From NCBI RefSeq assembly GCF_013409425.1, contig NZ_JACCAC010000001.1, positions 1,798,001 through 1,862,000 of the forward strand: DNA of 64,000 nt, written 5' to 3'. This document shows positions 25,112-33,792 of the stretch, one piece after another (within the stretch, counting starts at the first letter, position 1; each line of letters begins with the position of its first letter). A model generated the notes under the pieces. That model did not search any database. It had not been told where the DNA came from and was given only the letters and a program-made list of their open reading frames with translations. The position numbers were made by a program, and so were the translations under genes. This DNA comes from Nocardioides perillae. GTDB taxonomy: Bacteria > Actinomycetota > Actinomycetes > Propionibacteriales > Nocardioidaceae.

Positions 25112-25723
25112 TCAGCCCTGGGCGGGGTACGGCGCGCCCTGCAGCAGGCGGGCGAGGTGCACGGCGTTGGCGGCCGCGGTGTCGTTGGTGCCGGCGGTCG
25201 CCTCGGGCTCCGGGCTCTTCTCGGAGTAGTCGGTGCCCTGCATGGCCTCGCCGACCCAGTAGGTGCTGCCGTTGGCCGGGACGGTGAAGCCGACGTCGTT
25301 GAGGGCCTGGAAGCACTCGGCGTGGCTGTGGTGGGCGCCGTCCTCGTTGCCGACGACGGCCACGATCGCGACCTTGCCGTACATCAGGGGCCGGCCCTCG
25401 TCGTCGGTCTCGCTGATCTCGGCGTCGAGGCGCTCGAGCACCATCTTGGCCACCGAGCTCGGCTGGCCCATCCAGATCGGCGTGGCGAGCACCAGCACGT
25501 CGGCGTCGAGCACCTTCTCGCGGATCGCGGGCCACTCGTCGCCGTCGCCCTCGTCGGTGCTCACGCCGAAGCGGACGTCGTGGTCGACCACCCGCACCAC
25601 CTCGCCGGTGGCGCCGTGGGCCTCGAGCCGCTCGAGGACGCGGCGGCCGATCAGCTCGGAGCTGGACTCCGACGGGCTGGGCTTGAGGGTGCAGACGAGG
25701 ACGAGGGCGCGGATGTCGGACAC
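25112..25723 (-). CDS. Flavodoxin-like NAD(P)H-dependent oxidoreductase
   Basis: This 203-residue protein has the flavodoxin fold: ALVLVCTLKPSPSESSSEL holds the phosphate-binding loop for FMN, ADVLVLATPIWMGQPSSVAK the second flavin loop, and KVAIVAVVGNEDGAHHSHAE the third. It should reduce quinones, azo compounds or similar acceptors. It is convergent with the CoA hydrolase gene and followed upstream by a SRPBCC gene in the same direction with 48 bases between them. Confidence 0.82.
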   Translation of the reverse strand: MSDIRALVLVCTLKPSPSESSSELIGRRVLERLEAHGATGEVVRVVDHDVRFGVSTDEGDGDEWPAIREKVLDADVLVLATPIWMGQPSSVAKMVLERLDAEISETDDEGRPLMYGKVAIVAVVGNEDGAHHSHAECFQALNDVGFTVPANGSTYWVGEAMQGTDYSEKSPEPEATAGTNDTAAANAVHLARLLQGAPYPAQG

Positions 25724-25771
25724 GTTTCTCCCAGGGTCGAGGTCGGGGTCGAGGTCGGGCCGACCGGACGG

Positions 25772-26239
25772 TCAGTCGGGTTCGACGGTGCCACGGCGGT
25801 GGGAGACCCGACCCTCCACGAGGAGGGCGAGGCGGCGCAGCGCCTCGTGGTTGCGCCACAGCATCGGCGGCTGCCGCACGAAGGCCGGCACGAGGCGGCC
25901 CGGGCCCTGGTGGGCGTCCTCCGACATGGTCACGTCGGTGGCGCCCCCCTCGGCGGGGGCGAGCTCCATGACGACGCGGGCGGTGCCGAGCGGCCAGCCC
26001 TTGGCGTGCAGCTGCAGCAGCCGGTCCGGCTCGGACTCCTCGACCACGGTCTGGTCGTCGATCACGAGCGGCCAGGCGCCGACGGAGTGGTGCAACCGGG
26101 AGCCGACCGCCGGCCAGTGGTCGTCGACCGCCCGCATCCGCGTCGCGCCGACGACCCACAGCGGGTAGAGCCAACCGTCCGCCAGGACCTCCCAGACCTG
26201 GGCGGGCGTGGCCTCGATGCGTCGCGTGTGGGAGATCAT
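25772..26239 (-). CDS. SRPBCC family protein (START/Bet v1-like)
   Basis: This 155-residue protein starts at ATG 26239: MISHTRRIEATPAQVWEVLADGWLYPLWVVG is the classic N-terminal strand and helix of the SRPBCC fold. RLHHSVGAWPLVIDDQTVVEE and RNHEALRRLALLVEGR follow. The fold makes a hydrophobic pocket for lipid-like ligands. It is divergent from the DsbA gene with only 30 bases between starts, so the two share a promoter region. Confidence 0.8.
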   Translation of the reverse strand: MISHTRRIEATPAQVWEVLADGWLYPLWVVGATRMRAVDDHWPAVGSRLHHSVGAWPLVIDDQTVVEESEPDRLLQLHAKGWPLGTARVVMELAPAEGGATDVTMSEDAHQGPGRLVPAFVRQPPMLWRNHEALRRLALLVEGRVSHRRGTVEPD

Positions 26240-26269
26240 GCCTGCAGGTCCCCACCTAGGCTCCTCCGC

Positions 26270-27022
26270 ATGAGTGATGCGAGCACCACACCTGCGCCGG
26301 CCGACGTGCGCTTCTGGTTCGACCCCGTGTGCCCCTTCGCCTGGATGACCTCGCGGTGGCTGCGGATGGTCGCCGAGCAGCGCGGCGACACCGTGGAGTG
26401 GCGGCTGATCTCGCTGCGCCTGCTCAACGCCCACGTCGACTACGACAGCCACTTCCCGGCCGACTACGAGGCGGGCCACACCGCCGGCCTGCGATTGCTG
26501 CGGGTGTGCCACCGGGTGCGCGAGGAGCACGGCGGCGACGCCGTCGGGAGGTTGTACGCCGCGCTGGGTGCCCGCACCTTCGACGCGCCGCCGCTCGACG
26601 AGCCGGTCCGCGACGGCGTCGACGTGCGCGGCACCGCGGGGTTCCTGGCTCCCGCCCTGGCCGAGGCGGGCCTGCCCGAGCACCTCGTGGCCGCGCTCGA
26701 GGACACCGAGCGCGACGAGGCGATCCGGGCGGAGACCGACGAGGCGCTCGCCCTCACCGGCAAGGACGTCGGCACGCCGATCATCCAGGTGGACCCGCCC
26801 GACGGGGTCGCCTTCTTCGGCCCCGTCATCAGCCGCCTGCCCGACCCCGAGGGGGCCGTGGCGCTGTGGGACCACGTGCTGGGCCTGGCACGCTTCCCCG
26901 GCTTCGCCGAGCTCAAGCGCAGCCTGCGCGAGCTGCCGCAGCTGCGTGCCCTCGGTGTCGAGGAGGGCGAGGTCGGCGCGAGCGAGGACTGGCACGGCGG
27001 CAGCCGTCGCCAGAAGAAGTGA
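26270..27022 (+). CDS. DsbA family protein, mycothiol-dependent nitroreductase-like, with CPFA active site
   Basis: This 250-residue thioredoxin-fold protein resembles mycobacterial Rv2466c. The active site reads FWFDPVCPFAWMTSRW, so the usual CPWC is CPFA and the resolving cysteine is missing. Later family features are LLNAHVDYD, GTPIIQVDPPDGVAFFGP (cis-Pro loop) and ISRLP. With one cysteine the protein can still work through mixed disulfides with mycothiol. The start ATG 26270 follows CTCCT-rich spacing and no strong ribosome site. The stop overlaps the start of the next gene (GTGA), coupling them. Confidence 0.8.
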   Translation: MSDASTTPAPADVRFWFDPVCPFAWMTSRWLRMVAEQRGDTVEWRLISLRLLNAHVDYDSHFPADYEAGHTAGLRLLRVCHRVREEHGGDAVGRLYAALGARTFDAPPLDEPVRDGVDVRGTAGFLAPALAEAGLPEHLVAALEDTERDEAIRAETDEALALTGKDVGTPIIQVDPPDGVAFFGPVISRLPDPEGAVALWDHVLGLARFPGFAELKRSLRELPQLRALGVEEGEVGASEDWHGGSRRQKK

Positions 27023-28521
27023 GCGGACGCGTCGCGGGCGCGCTGGTCTTCTGGACCAACGCCGCGGTGCTCGTCGTCGAGCTGGTCGCGCTGCGCCTGC
27101 TCGCGCCCTACCTCGGCCTGACGCTGCAGACCAACACCCTCGTCATCGGCACCGCGCTCGCGGCCATCGCCGCCGGCTCGTGGCTCGGCGGACGCGCCGC
27201 CGACCGGGTCGCCCCGCGGCTCGTGCTGGGGCCGCTGGTCGGGGTGTCGGGCGCGGCGGTCGCCGTCACGCCGTTCCTCGTGCGCGGGGCCGGCGCGACC
27301 GGCGACGGGCTGCTGCTCCTGCTCGCTGCCGGCGGCACGATCCTGGTGCCGGGGGCGCTGCTCTCGGCCGTCACGCCGATGGTCACCAAGCTGGTGCTCA
27401 CCGACCTCGACGAGACCGGCACCGTCGTGGGACGGCTCTCGGGGATCGGCACGGCCGGCGCGATCGTCGGCACGGTCGTCACCGGCTTCGTGCTGGTCTC
27501 GACCGTGCCCGTCACCGGCATCCTCGTGGGCCTCGGCGTCGCGCTGCTGCTCACCGCCCTCGCCGTCGACCTCGGCGTGCGCGGGTGGAGCCGGCGCGGC
27601 CGCGCGGTCACCGCCGGCGTCGTGGCGGCCGGCGGGCTGCTCGCCGTCGTCGCGCCGGGCGGCTGCGACGTCGAGACGACCTACCACTGCGCGCGGGTCG
27701 AGGCCGACCCCGAGCGCGAGGGCGGCCGGGTGCTGGTGCTCGACACGCTCCGCCACTCCTACGTCGACCTCGACGACCCCGAGCACCTCGAGTTCGCCTA
27801 CGTGCAGGCCATCGCGTCGGTCGCCGACACCGCGTTCCCGGCCGGCGAGGCGCTGCGCGCGCACCACCTCGGCGGCGGCGGGCTCACGCTGCCGCGCTAC
27901 CTCGCGGCGGTGCGTCCCGGCACCACCAGCACCGTCTCGGAGATCGACCCCGGCGTGGTGCAGGTCGACGAGGAGCGGCTGGACCTCGGCGACGTGCCCG
28001 GCGTCGAGGTGCGGGTGGAGGACGCCCGGCTCGGCCTCGAGCGGGTCGCCGACGACAGCGTCGACCTCGTCGTCGGCGACGCCTTCGGCGGGGTCAGCGT
28101 GCCCTTCCACCTCGCCACCCGCGAGGCGATGGTGCAGGTGCGGCGTGTGCTGGTCGACGACGGCGTCTACGCCGCCAACCTCATCGACTACGGCCCGCTC
28201 GCCTTCGCCCGCGCCGAGCTCGCGACCCTGGGCGCGGTGTGGGAGCACGTCGCGCTGCTCGGCGACCCCGACACCCTCGCGCGGCGCGACACCCCGGAGG
28301 CCGGCGGCAACGTCGTCGCGGTCGCCTCCGACGCGCCGCTCGACACCACCGCGCTGGCGCGGCGCCTCGATGAGCGGGGCGTCGGCTGGGACGTGCTGAG
28401 CGGCGACGCCCTCGAGGCGTGGGTGGACGGTGCGCAGGTCCTCACCGACGACCACGCGCCGGTCGACCAGCTGCTCACCCCCTACCCCGCCGTCGTCCGC
28501 TCGGGCCACACCCGCAGGTAG
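27019..28521 (+). CDS. Spermidine synthase-like protein with membrane domain
   Basis: This 500-residue protein has an N-terminal half with six or more hydrophobic helices (LVFWTNAAVLVVELVALRLL, LLAAGGTILVPGALLSAVTP and so on) and a C-terminal methyltransferase-like domain related to spermidine synthases. The latter shows AHHLGGGGLTLPRYLAAVRP, TSTVSEIDPGVV and LVVGDAFGGVSVPFHL. The GGGG and EIDP motifs fit an S-adenosylmethionine-type nucleotide site. Fused-membrane spermidine synthases of this kind are common in actinobacteria, and their product is not settled. It is coupled to the DsbA gene upstream. Confidence 0.78.
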   Translation: MSGRVAGALVFWTNAAVLVVELVALRLLAPYLGLTLQTNTLVIGTALAAIAAGSWLGGRAADRVAPRLVLGPLVGVSGAAVAVTPFLVRGAGATGDGLLLLLAAGGTILVPGALLSAVTPMVTKLVLTDLDETGTVVGRLSGIGTAGAIVGTVVTGFVLVSTVPVTGILVGLGVALLLTALAVDLGVRGWSRRGRAVTAGVVAAGGLLAVVAPGGCDVETTYHCARVEADPEREGGRVLVLDTLRHSYVDLDDPEHLEFAYVQAIASVADTAFPAGEALRAHHLGGGGLTLPRYLAAVRPGTTSTVSEIDPGVVQVDEERLDLGDVPGVEVRVEDARLGLERVADDSVDLVVGDAFGGVSVPFHLATREAMVQVRRVLVDDGVYAANLIDYGPLAFARAELATLGAVWEHVALLGDPDTLARRDTPEAGGNVVAVASDAPLDTTALARRLDERGVGWDVLSGDALEAWVDGAQVLTDDHAPVDQLLTPYPAVVRSGHTRR

Positions 28522-28531
28522 GTTCGAGGCC

Positions 28532-29773
28532 ATGAGCGACAGCCTGGTGTCGGTGGGCGACGACGGCGTGCTGGTGGCCGCCGGGGTGGCCGGCACGCCC
28601 GACGACGCCCAGGTGCTGCGGTGGTACCCCGCGCTCGACCACGACCTCGCCGACCCGGCCGACCGGGCGGTCACGCCGGGTGACGGACGGGTGGCGCAGG
28701 TGGCGCGCACGCATGCGCTGCTGCTCTCCCAGCCGTGGTGGTCGTGGGGTGCCGAGACGGGCGCCAACGAGCACGGCGTCGTGGTCGTCCGCACCCCGGC
28801 GGCGGTCAAGGCGCGGGTGCGCGGGGGCGACGCGCTCGGCTCGCGCGACCTCGTGCGGCTCGCCCTCGAGCGCGGTGCCGACCGCCGCGAGGCCGCCGAG
28901 CACCTCGTGACGCTGCTCGAGGAGCACGGGCAGGGGGGAGACGGACGCGGCGAGGCCGGCACGGCGTACGTCGTGGCCGACCGGGAGGGCGCGACCGTCG
29001 TCGAGACCGCGGGCCGTGCCCACGCCACCGCCGAGGTCGACGGCACCCGCGCCCTCAGCGGCGGGCTGACCATCCCCGACTTCGCCGCCGCCCACGCCGA
29101 CCGGCGCGCCGAGCGGCGGCTGCTCGTCACCCAGCGCCGCACGCGCGGCGAGGCCTACCTCGCCACGCTCGGCGAGGGTGCGGACGGCGCCGGGGCCGAC
29201 CCGGTCGGCCGACTGACCACCGCCCTGCGCGACCACGGCCCCAAGTCGCGCGGCCTCGGCCCGCACTACCGCCGCCGCGCCGGCGCGGTGGGCGGCGCCT
29301 GCATGCACGCCGGCGGCCTGCTGTCGTCGACGCAGACCGTCTCGGCGTGGGTCTCCGACCTGCGCGGGCCGGCCGGCCTGCACTGGGCCACCGGCACCTC
29401 GACGCCGTGCACGTCGGTCTTCGTGCCGCTGCGCGTCGACGACCCCGCCCCCCTCGACCCCGTCGACCCGCCGCTCGGGCAGGAGTACGACGGCCGCTAC
29501 CTGTGGTGGCGCCACGAGCGGTTGCACCGCCTCGCCCTGCGCGACCCCGAGCGGGCGCTGCCGGTCGTGACGCAGGTGCGCGACCGGCTCGAGGCCGACT
29601 GGCGCGCGGCACCGCCCACGACCGACGAGGCGCTGGCGCTGGGCGACGCGTGGCGCGACGACCTCGTCGACCACCTCACGGTCATGACCGAGATGCAGCT
29701 CGGCGACACCCGCCCCGTGCGCGTCGCCGCCCAGTGGCGGCGCTGGAACCGCGACGCCGGCCTCGGCGCCTGA
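28532..29773 (+). CDS. C69 family (secernin-like) peptidase
   Basis: This 413-residue protein is related to secernins and C69 dipeptidases, whose N-terminal nucleophile is a cysteine. Family segments are LLSQPWWSWGAETGANEHGVVV, LVRLALERGADRREAAEHL, GTAYVVADREGATVVE and STQTVSAWVSDL. The usual mature Cys is not obvious near the N-terminus, so catalytic competence is uncertain. The last 168 bases of the gene (through the stop) are duplicated 2,157 bases downstream after a foreign insert. The gene is complete. Confidence 0.75.
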   Translation: MSDSLVSVGDDGVLVAAGVAGTPDDAQVLRWYPALDHDLADPADRAVTPGDGRVAQVARTHALLLSQPWWSWGAETGANEHGVVVVRTPAAVKARVRGGDALGSRDLVRLALERGADRREAAEHLVTLLEEHGQGGDGRGEAGTAYVVADREGATVVETAGRAHATAEVDGTRALSGGLTIPDFAAAHADRRAERRLLVTQRRTRGEAYLATLGEGADGAGADPVGRLTTALRDHGPKSRGLGPHYRRRAGAVGGACMHAGGLLSSTQTVSAWVSDLRGPAGLHWATGTSTPCTSVFVPLRVDDPAPLDPVDPPLGQEYDGRYLWWRHERLHRLALRDPERALPVVTQVRDRLEADWRAAPPTTDEALALGDAWRDDLVDHLTVMTEMQLGDTRPVRVAAQWRRWNRDAGLGA

Positions 29774-29779
29774 CGGGGC
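29606..29779 (+). repeat. Direct repeat, copy 1 (3' end of the C69 gene)
   Basis: These 174 bases are repeated at 31763-31936 with three mismatches by my alignment (98 percent identity). Copy 1 contains the actual end of the C69 gene and six bases past the stop. The two copies bracket 1,983 bases of AT-richer DNA with a protease gene. Confidence 0.95.
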
Positions 29780-29793
29780 GGCCTCGAGACGGC

Positions 29794-29846
29794 CCTGGCG
29801 GGCCTCCTCGACCACCCGACTCCGCTGGTCGAGGAAGGCCGCCAGG
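29794..29846. repeat. Long inverted repeat (REP-like)
   Basis: Arms of 21 bases (29794-29814 and 29826-29846) begin CCTGGCGG and end TCGACCA and match at 19 positions, with an 11-base loop. This resembles the ctcgacca/tggtcgag intergenic repeats common in Nocardioides-type genomes. It stands just after the first copy of the C69 gene end and could act as a terminator. Confidence 0.7.
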
Positions 29847-29947
29847 CTATGACTTGCCCGCACCCGCCTTGTCCGCGCTAACGCGCAGTGAGCGAGCTGA
29901 AACCCACGCGAGAACTAACGGGCTAGCTCGATCCCATTCGCCGTGCG

Positions 29948-30337
29948 TCAGGGCGCGCTGAGCGGGAGGACCAAATCGTTCCGACCATCGACAATGGTTC
30001 GGTCCCCCACTATGGCCTTGAGCTCGACAGTCGCCGTAGCAAGACGGGCGGAGGCCGGGCAGTCGCCTGTCGGGCCTTTGTCTACTAGCGCATGGATGAC
30101 GACTCTCGACGCGGACTCCTCGACCTCAATCCGACTTTCGGCTCCACAAGAAGCGGGCGGGGCCAGGTAGGTCACCTCGAGAACTTTCGAATCGTCACGT
30201 CCCGCAACCGAGCGCACCTGTGTGGATTCCGCGCCCTCCAGGAACCGCCATGTCAAGAATCCCACTGTCAAGAGGAGTGCGAGCGCGACGAGGGCTACCC
30301 GCACGGGGCGTTCGAGCCTTAGTAGGGTGCTGTTCAC
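29948..30337 (-). CDS. Hypothetical exported protein
   Basis: This 129-residue protein has an N-terminal membrane helix (VRVALVALALLLTVGFLTW) and an extracytoplasmic domain rich in strands (VLEVTYLAPPASCGAESRIEVEE, SRVVIHALVDKG). One Cys pair could form a disulfide. The start overlaps the stop of the protease gene upstream by four bases, so they are coupled. Base composition is lower in GC than the flanking chromosome. No family is recognised; a partner or inhibitor of the protease is possible from context only. Confidence 0.6.
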   Translation of the reverse strand: MNSTLLRLERPVRVALVALALLLTVGFLTWRFLEGAESTQVRSVAGRDDSKVLEVTYLAPPASCGAESRIEVEESASRVVIHALVDKGPTGDCPASARLATATVELKAIVGDRTIVDGRNDLVLPLSAP

Positions 30338-31702
30338 GTTCCCAGTACCGGCCCGTCAGTGAGCACGGCCTGGACGCCAACCTGATTCATTGCATGCTGA
30401 ATGTGGACGTAGACGCACGTATCGTTGAACGCTTTCCTTACCTTGACGCTGATGAGGCCCCTCGCCTGAGTGCCTGATAGAGCTGGGCCTCTGGAGTCAC
30501 CGGGATTGCAATCCACCCTGATCTCTCTCCCTGTGCTGTAACTCAAGAATCTCCCGTCATCCAGTGGAATGCCTACCGCATAGGACCGGGTCAGAATCTC
30601 GCCACACCGGAGGTCTGCAAAGTTCTGCCCTGTGATGCAGCTAATCTGGCCGACAACATCGTTCGACGGAAGCTGGGAGGAACTGATCGTGCGATAGCGC
30701 GCTTCAGTTGCAAGCGTGGGTGTAAACCACAGTGTGACTTCGTTGGTCAGGAAATTTGTCTTGACTGGAACTCGCAGCGCGTCAGTCCCGGTGACGTCAG
30801 ACAAATCCGTAATTTCGACAAATGTTCCAATCTGGTCCCACACATCCCCGCGCTGTGCGCAGTGGCCCGCAGTGAGGACGGCCAGACCCTCCGCTCCTCT
30901 CACTGCGAAGCCGGACGTGCACGAAGTGCCCGCTGTACTATTCATGGCCTGTCCGCCGCGGAGGGGGGGAGAATTGTTGAACTGTGTTCCGACCGCTTCA
31001 ATGCTTGCTGCCACGAATTGCACTGGCGCCTCGCCGCCAACTTTTGCCTCTACCCATCCTCGGACCTGGTCTAGCGGCTGGGGTGTGACTACAACAATGA
31101 CATTGGCCCGTTCGTCAACACGGATGCCGTCAAAGTACGTTGCGTTCTCTCCTTGTGCGGTAACCAATGTTTCCGCTACGTCATTTAGGGCACGAAGTGA
31201 ATGACGTGCGCTGACAACTCGAAGCGCTTCTGGATATTGAACCAAACCCTTCAGGTAACGCTCGACCTCATCTGGGGCAGAAGTAACGGCAACTGTCAGC
31301 ACACCTCCGGCGTCGTGATCCATCCACAACCCTGCTAGGGCGATAGGGTCACGGAAGGAGCGCATTGCCTTGCGAACACGTGGAACGTCGGCGGCGATGA
31401 TCTGCTCACGACGACGCAACTCATTCAGCTCATTGTCCGTCAATGCTGCTCCAAATTCGGATCGCGACGCGTTTGTCGTGGCCTCAGCCGCTTTGAGGGC
31501 TTCCGTCGACGTGCTGAATCCTAGACTGCGCCGGAGGCTCAAGGCTGTATGCTGATCGGGGAAGCGTCTGAGTAGACTGGTCTGAAGTATGGGTTGCGTT
31601 TGCGGAAGATGCCGGCGTCAGCAATCCGAGAATCGTCGCGAGAATCGATACGCATAGGCCGGCCTGCAGCGCTTCGCCCGAGAATGAGTCATGCGAGCCC
31701 AA
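30334..31702 (-). pseudogene. Secreted chymotrypsin-like (S1) protease with prodomain, frameshifted
   Basis: The signal peptide lies in one frame from about 31,702 (LCVSILATILGLLTPASSANA). The rest is in another frame, and the two join near 31,515 through one extra base. The prodomain resembles alpha-lytic protease precursors, and the catalytic domain shows SCTSGFAVRG, LAVLTAGHCAQ (His) and CNPGDSRGPALSG (Ser). The usual GDSGGP is GDSRGP, which would disturb the oxyanion loop. Repaired length is about 455 residues. GC is near 53 percent in a counted line, against about 70 in flanking genes. A frameshift or a base-calling error is equally possible. Confidence 0.7.
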
Positions 31703-31762
31703 CGATTCAGTGGCGAGCAGGTTACGCCTTCACGCCGTGCGCCCCTGCAAGCAGCCGATGGT

Positions 31763-31936
31763 GCGGCGCCGCCCACGACCGACGAGGCGCTGGCGCTGGG
31801 CGACGCCTGGCGCGACGACCTGGTCGACCACCTCACGGTCATGACCGAGATGCAGCTCGGCGACACCCGCCCCGTGCGCGTCGCCGCCCAGTGGCGGCGC
31901 TGGAACCGCGACGCCGGCCTCGGCGCCTGACGGGGC
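31763..31936 (+). repeat. Direct repeat, copy 2 (remnant of the C69 gene end)
   Basis: This is the second copy of the 174-base repeat. It encodes the last 55 residues of the C69 protein without the rest of the gene. It ends eight bases before the deacylase gene, probably the original chromosomal context of the gene end. Confidence 0.95.
31766..31930 (+). pseudogene. C-terminal fragment of the C69 peptidase gene
   Basis: The fragment encodes PPTTDEALALGDAWRDDLVDHL through RRWNRDAGLGA and a stop, almost identical to the end of the complete protein. The upstream frame to 31,691 is unrelated sequence. It has no start of its own and is the leftover end displaced by the protease insert. Confidence 0.85.
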
Positions 31937-31943
31937 CGCCGCC

Positions 31944-33722
31944 TCAGCCGGCGCGCAGGAAGCGGCCGGTGCGCTGCTCGCCGAGCAGGGCCGTGGGCAC
32001 GCCGTCGACCACGACGTGCTCGCCGGCGACGAGCACCGACGGCACGGCGGCGTCGTTGCGGTTGACCATGCGCGGCAGCCCGTCGTACGCCGGCACGGGC
32101 GCCTCGGCGTAGGCGTCGAGGCGGTCGTCGAGCGCGGCGGGGTCGACGACCACGAGGTCGGCGCGGTCGCCCTGGCGCAGGTGGCCCGCGTCGAGGGAGT
32201 ACCAGTCGGCGAGCTCGCCGGTGAGGCGGTGCACGGCCCGCTCGAGGGTGAGGAACGGCGTGCCCGCGCGCTCCGCGTCGTGCACGTGGCGCAGGAAGCG
32301 CAGCCCGAAGTTGTAGAAGGCCATGTTGCGCAGGTGGGCACCGGCATCGGAGAAGCCGAGCTGCACGCCGGGGTCGCGGGCCAGCTTGCGCAGCACCGAC
32401 GGGCGGTGGTTGGAGATGGTCGTGCGCCACCGGACCTTGGTGCCGTGCTCGACGACGAGGTCGAGGAAGGCGTCGACCGGGTGCAGGCCGCCGCGCTCCT
32501 GGCCGACCTGGCCGAAGGTCTTGCCGATGACGGCGTCGTCGGGGCACTCCACGACCTGGGCGTCGAAGAAGTCGCGGTGCCACACTCGCATCCCGAAGCG
32601 GGAGTCGTAGTCCTTGCGGAACCAGCGGCGGTAGTCCTCGTCCTGCAGCAGCGCGTTGCGCTCGACCTCGTCGGCCAGGTGCAGCGCGGCCGCGCCCGAG
32701 CCGAACTCCTCGAAGATCACCAGGTCGATGCCGTCGGCGTAGACCTCGAAGGGCACCGGCAGGTGCTGCCAGCGGAAGTCGCCGCCGAGCCGGTTCACCG
32801 CGGCCGCCATCGGGCCCATGATCGAGACCAGCGCCGGGTTGGCCTTGATGTCGGCGGCCGAGAGCAGGCTGGTCTTCAGCTGCCGGCGGCCGCGCCCGCC
32901 CGGCCCGGGCAGCGTGCCGAGCACCATCGAGGCGATCGAGCGCGGCGAGGCGATGTCGGGCCCGCCCTGCAGCACCCGGCCGCGCTCCCGCAGCACCGAC
33001 TCGAGCCGGCGGCGCTCACGGGCCTTCGCGTAGGTCGACGGCAGCGTGCGGGAGCGGCACCGCTCGCCGTCGAGCTTGTCGAAGAGCAGCTGCTGGGCCG
33101 ACATGCCGACGAAGCCGGCGTCGAGGGCCTCGGCCAGCCGCAGCTGCATGGTGGCCAGCTCCGCCTCGGTGGGGCGCACCTCGTCGCGCGTGGCGCGGTC
33201 GAGGCCCATGCCTGCGGCCCGGATGTCGGAGTGGCCGAGGAAGGCCGCGACGTTGGGGCCGAGGGGCAGGGCGTCGAGCGCCTCGGCGTACTCGGCGGCG
33301 CTGGTCCACCTCTGGTGGCGCTCCAGGGTGTCGACCACGTGGCGGCGCGGGATGGCTTCCACCCGGCCGAAGAGGTCACCGGCGTCCTCGGGGGAGCAGT
33401 GCACCGTCGACAGCGAGCACGAGCCGAGCAGCACCGTCGTGGTGCCGTGCCGCACCGACTCGGCCAGCCCCGGCTGGTCGAGCACCTCCACGTCGTAGTG
33501 GGTGTGGACGTCGACCATACCCGGCATCACCCACCGGCCGGTCGCGTCGACCAGGCGGGCGCCCTCCTCGGGCAGCGGGCTCGCCGAGACCGCGGCGACC
33601 ACGCCGTCGCGGATGCCGAGGTGCCGCACGCTGCTCGGCGCGCCGGACCCGTCGAACCAGCGCCCGCCGCGCACGACGGTGTCGAAGGGACCGCGGGTGG
33701 CACGGGGAGTGTCGGAGGTCAC
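31944..33722 (-). CDS. N-acyl-D-amino-acid deacylase family amidohydrolase
   Basis: This 592-residue metal-dependent hydrolase begins at GTG 33722; the upstream 36 codons in frame are not family-like. The metal site is visible as MPGMVDVHTHYDVEVLDQP, with GLDRATRDEV, AAFLGHSDIRAAGM, and the late LGFSDAGAHLRNMAFYNF, where Asp is the metal ligand. TLPSTYAKARERR and RRWFRKDY are also typical. Such enzymes cleave N-acyl-D-amino acids or related amides. The D-aminoacylase label rests on the family as a whole; the true substrate is unknown. Confidence 0.8.
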   Translation of the reverse strand: MTSDTPRATRGPFDTVVRGGRWFDGSGAPSSVRHLGIRDGVVAAVSASPLPEEGARLVDATGRWVMPGMVDVHTHYDVEVLDQPGLAESVRHGTTTVLLGSCSLSTVHCSPEDAGDLFGRVEAIPRRHVVDTLERHQRWTSAAEYAEALDALPLGPNVAAFLGHSDIRAAGMGLDRATRDEVRPTEAELATMQLRLAEALDAGFVGMSAQQLLFDKLDGERCRSRTLPSTYAKARERRRLESVLRERGRVLQGGPDIASPRSIASMVLGTLPGPGGRGRRQLKTSLLSAADIKANPALVSIMGPMAAAVNRLGGDFRWQHLPVPFEVYADGIDLVIFEEFGSGAAALHLADEVERNALLQDEDYRRWFRKDYDSRFGMRVWHRDFFDAQVVECPDDAVIGKTFGQVGQERGGLHPVDAFLDLVVEHGTKVRWRTTISNHRPSVLRKLARDPGVQLGFSDAGAHLRNMAFYNFGLRFLRHVHDAERAGTPFLTLERAVHRLTGELADWYSLDAGHLRQGDRADLVVVDPAALDDRLDAYAEAPVPAYDGLPRMVNRNDAAVPSVLVAGEHVVVDGVPTALLGEQRTGRFLRAG

Positions 33723-33792
33723 GTGCAGATGACACCCCGGCGGGGGCTCAGCGGTCAAGCATGCCGACGGTACGCGAGCGCCGCCCGGGGCC

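Noticed and set aside
29127..29612. Long antisense frame within the C69 gene
   Set aside because: Arg- and Pro-rich shadow of a GC-rich gene, without domains or a ribosome site.
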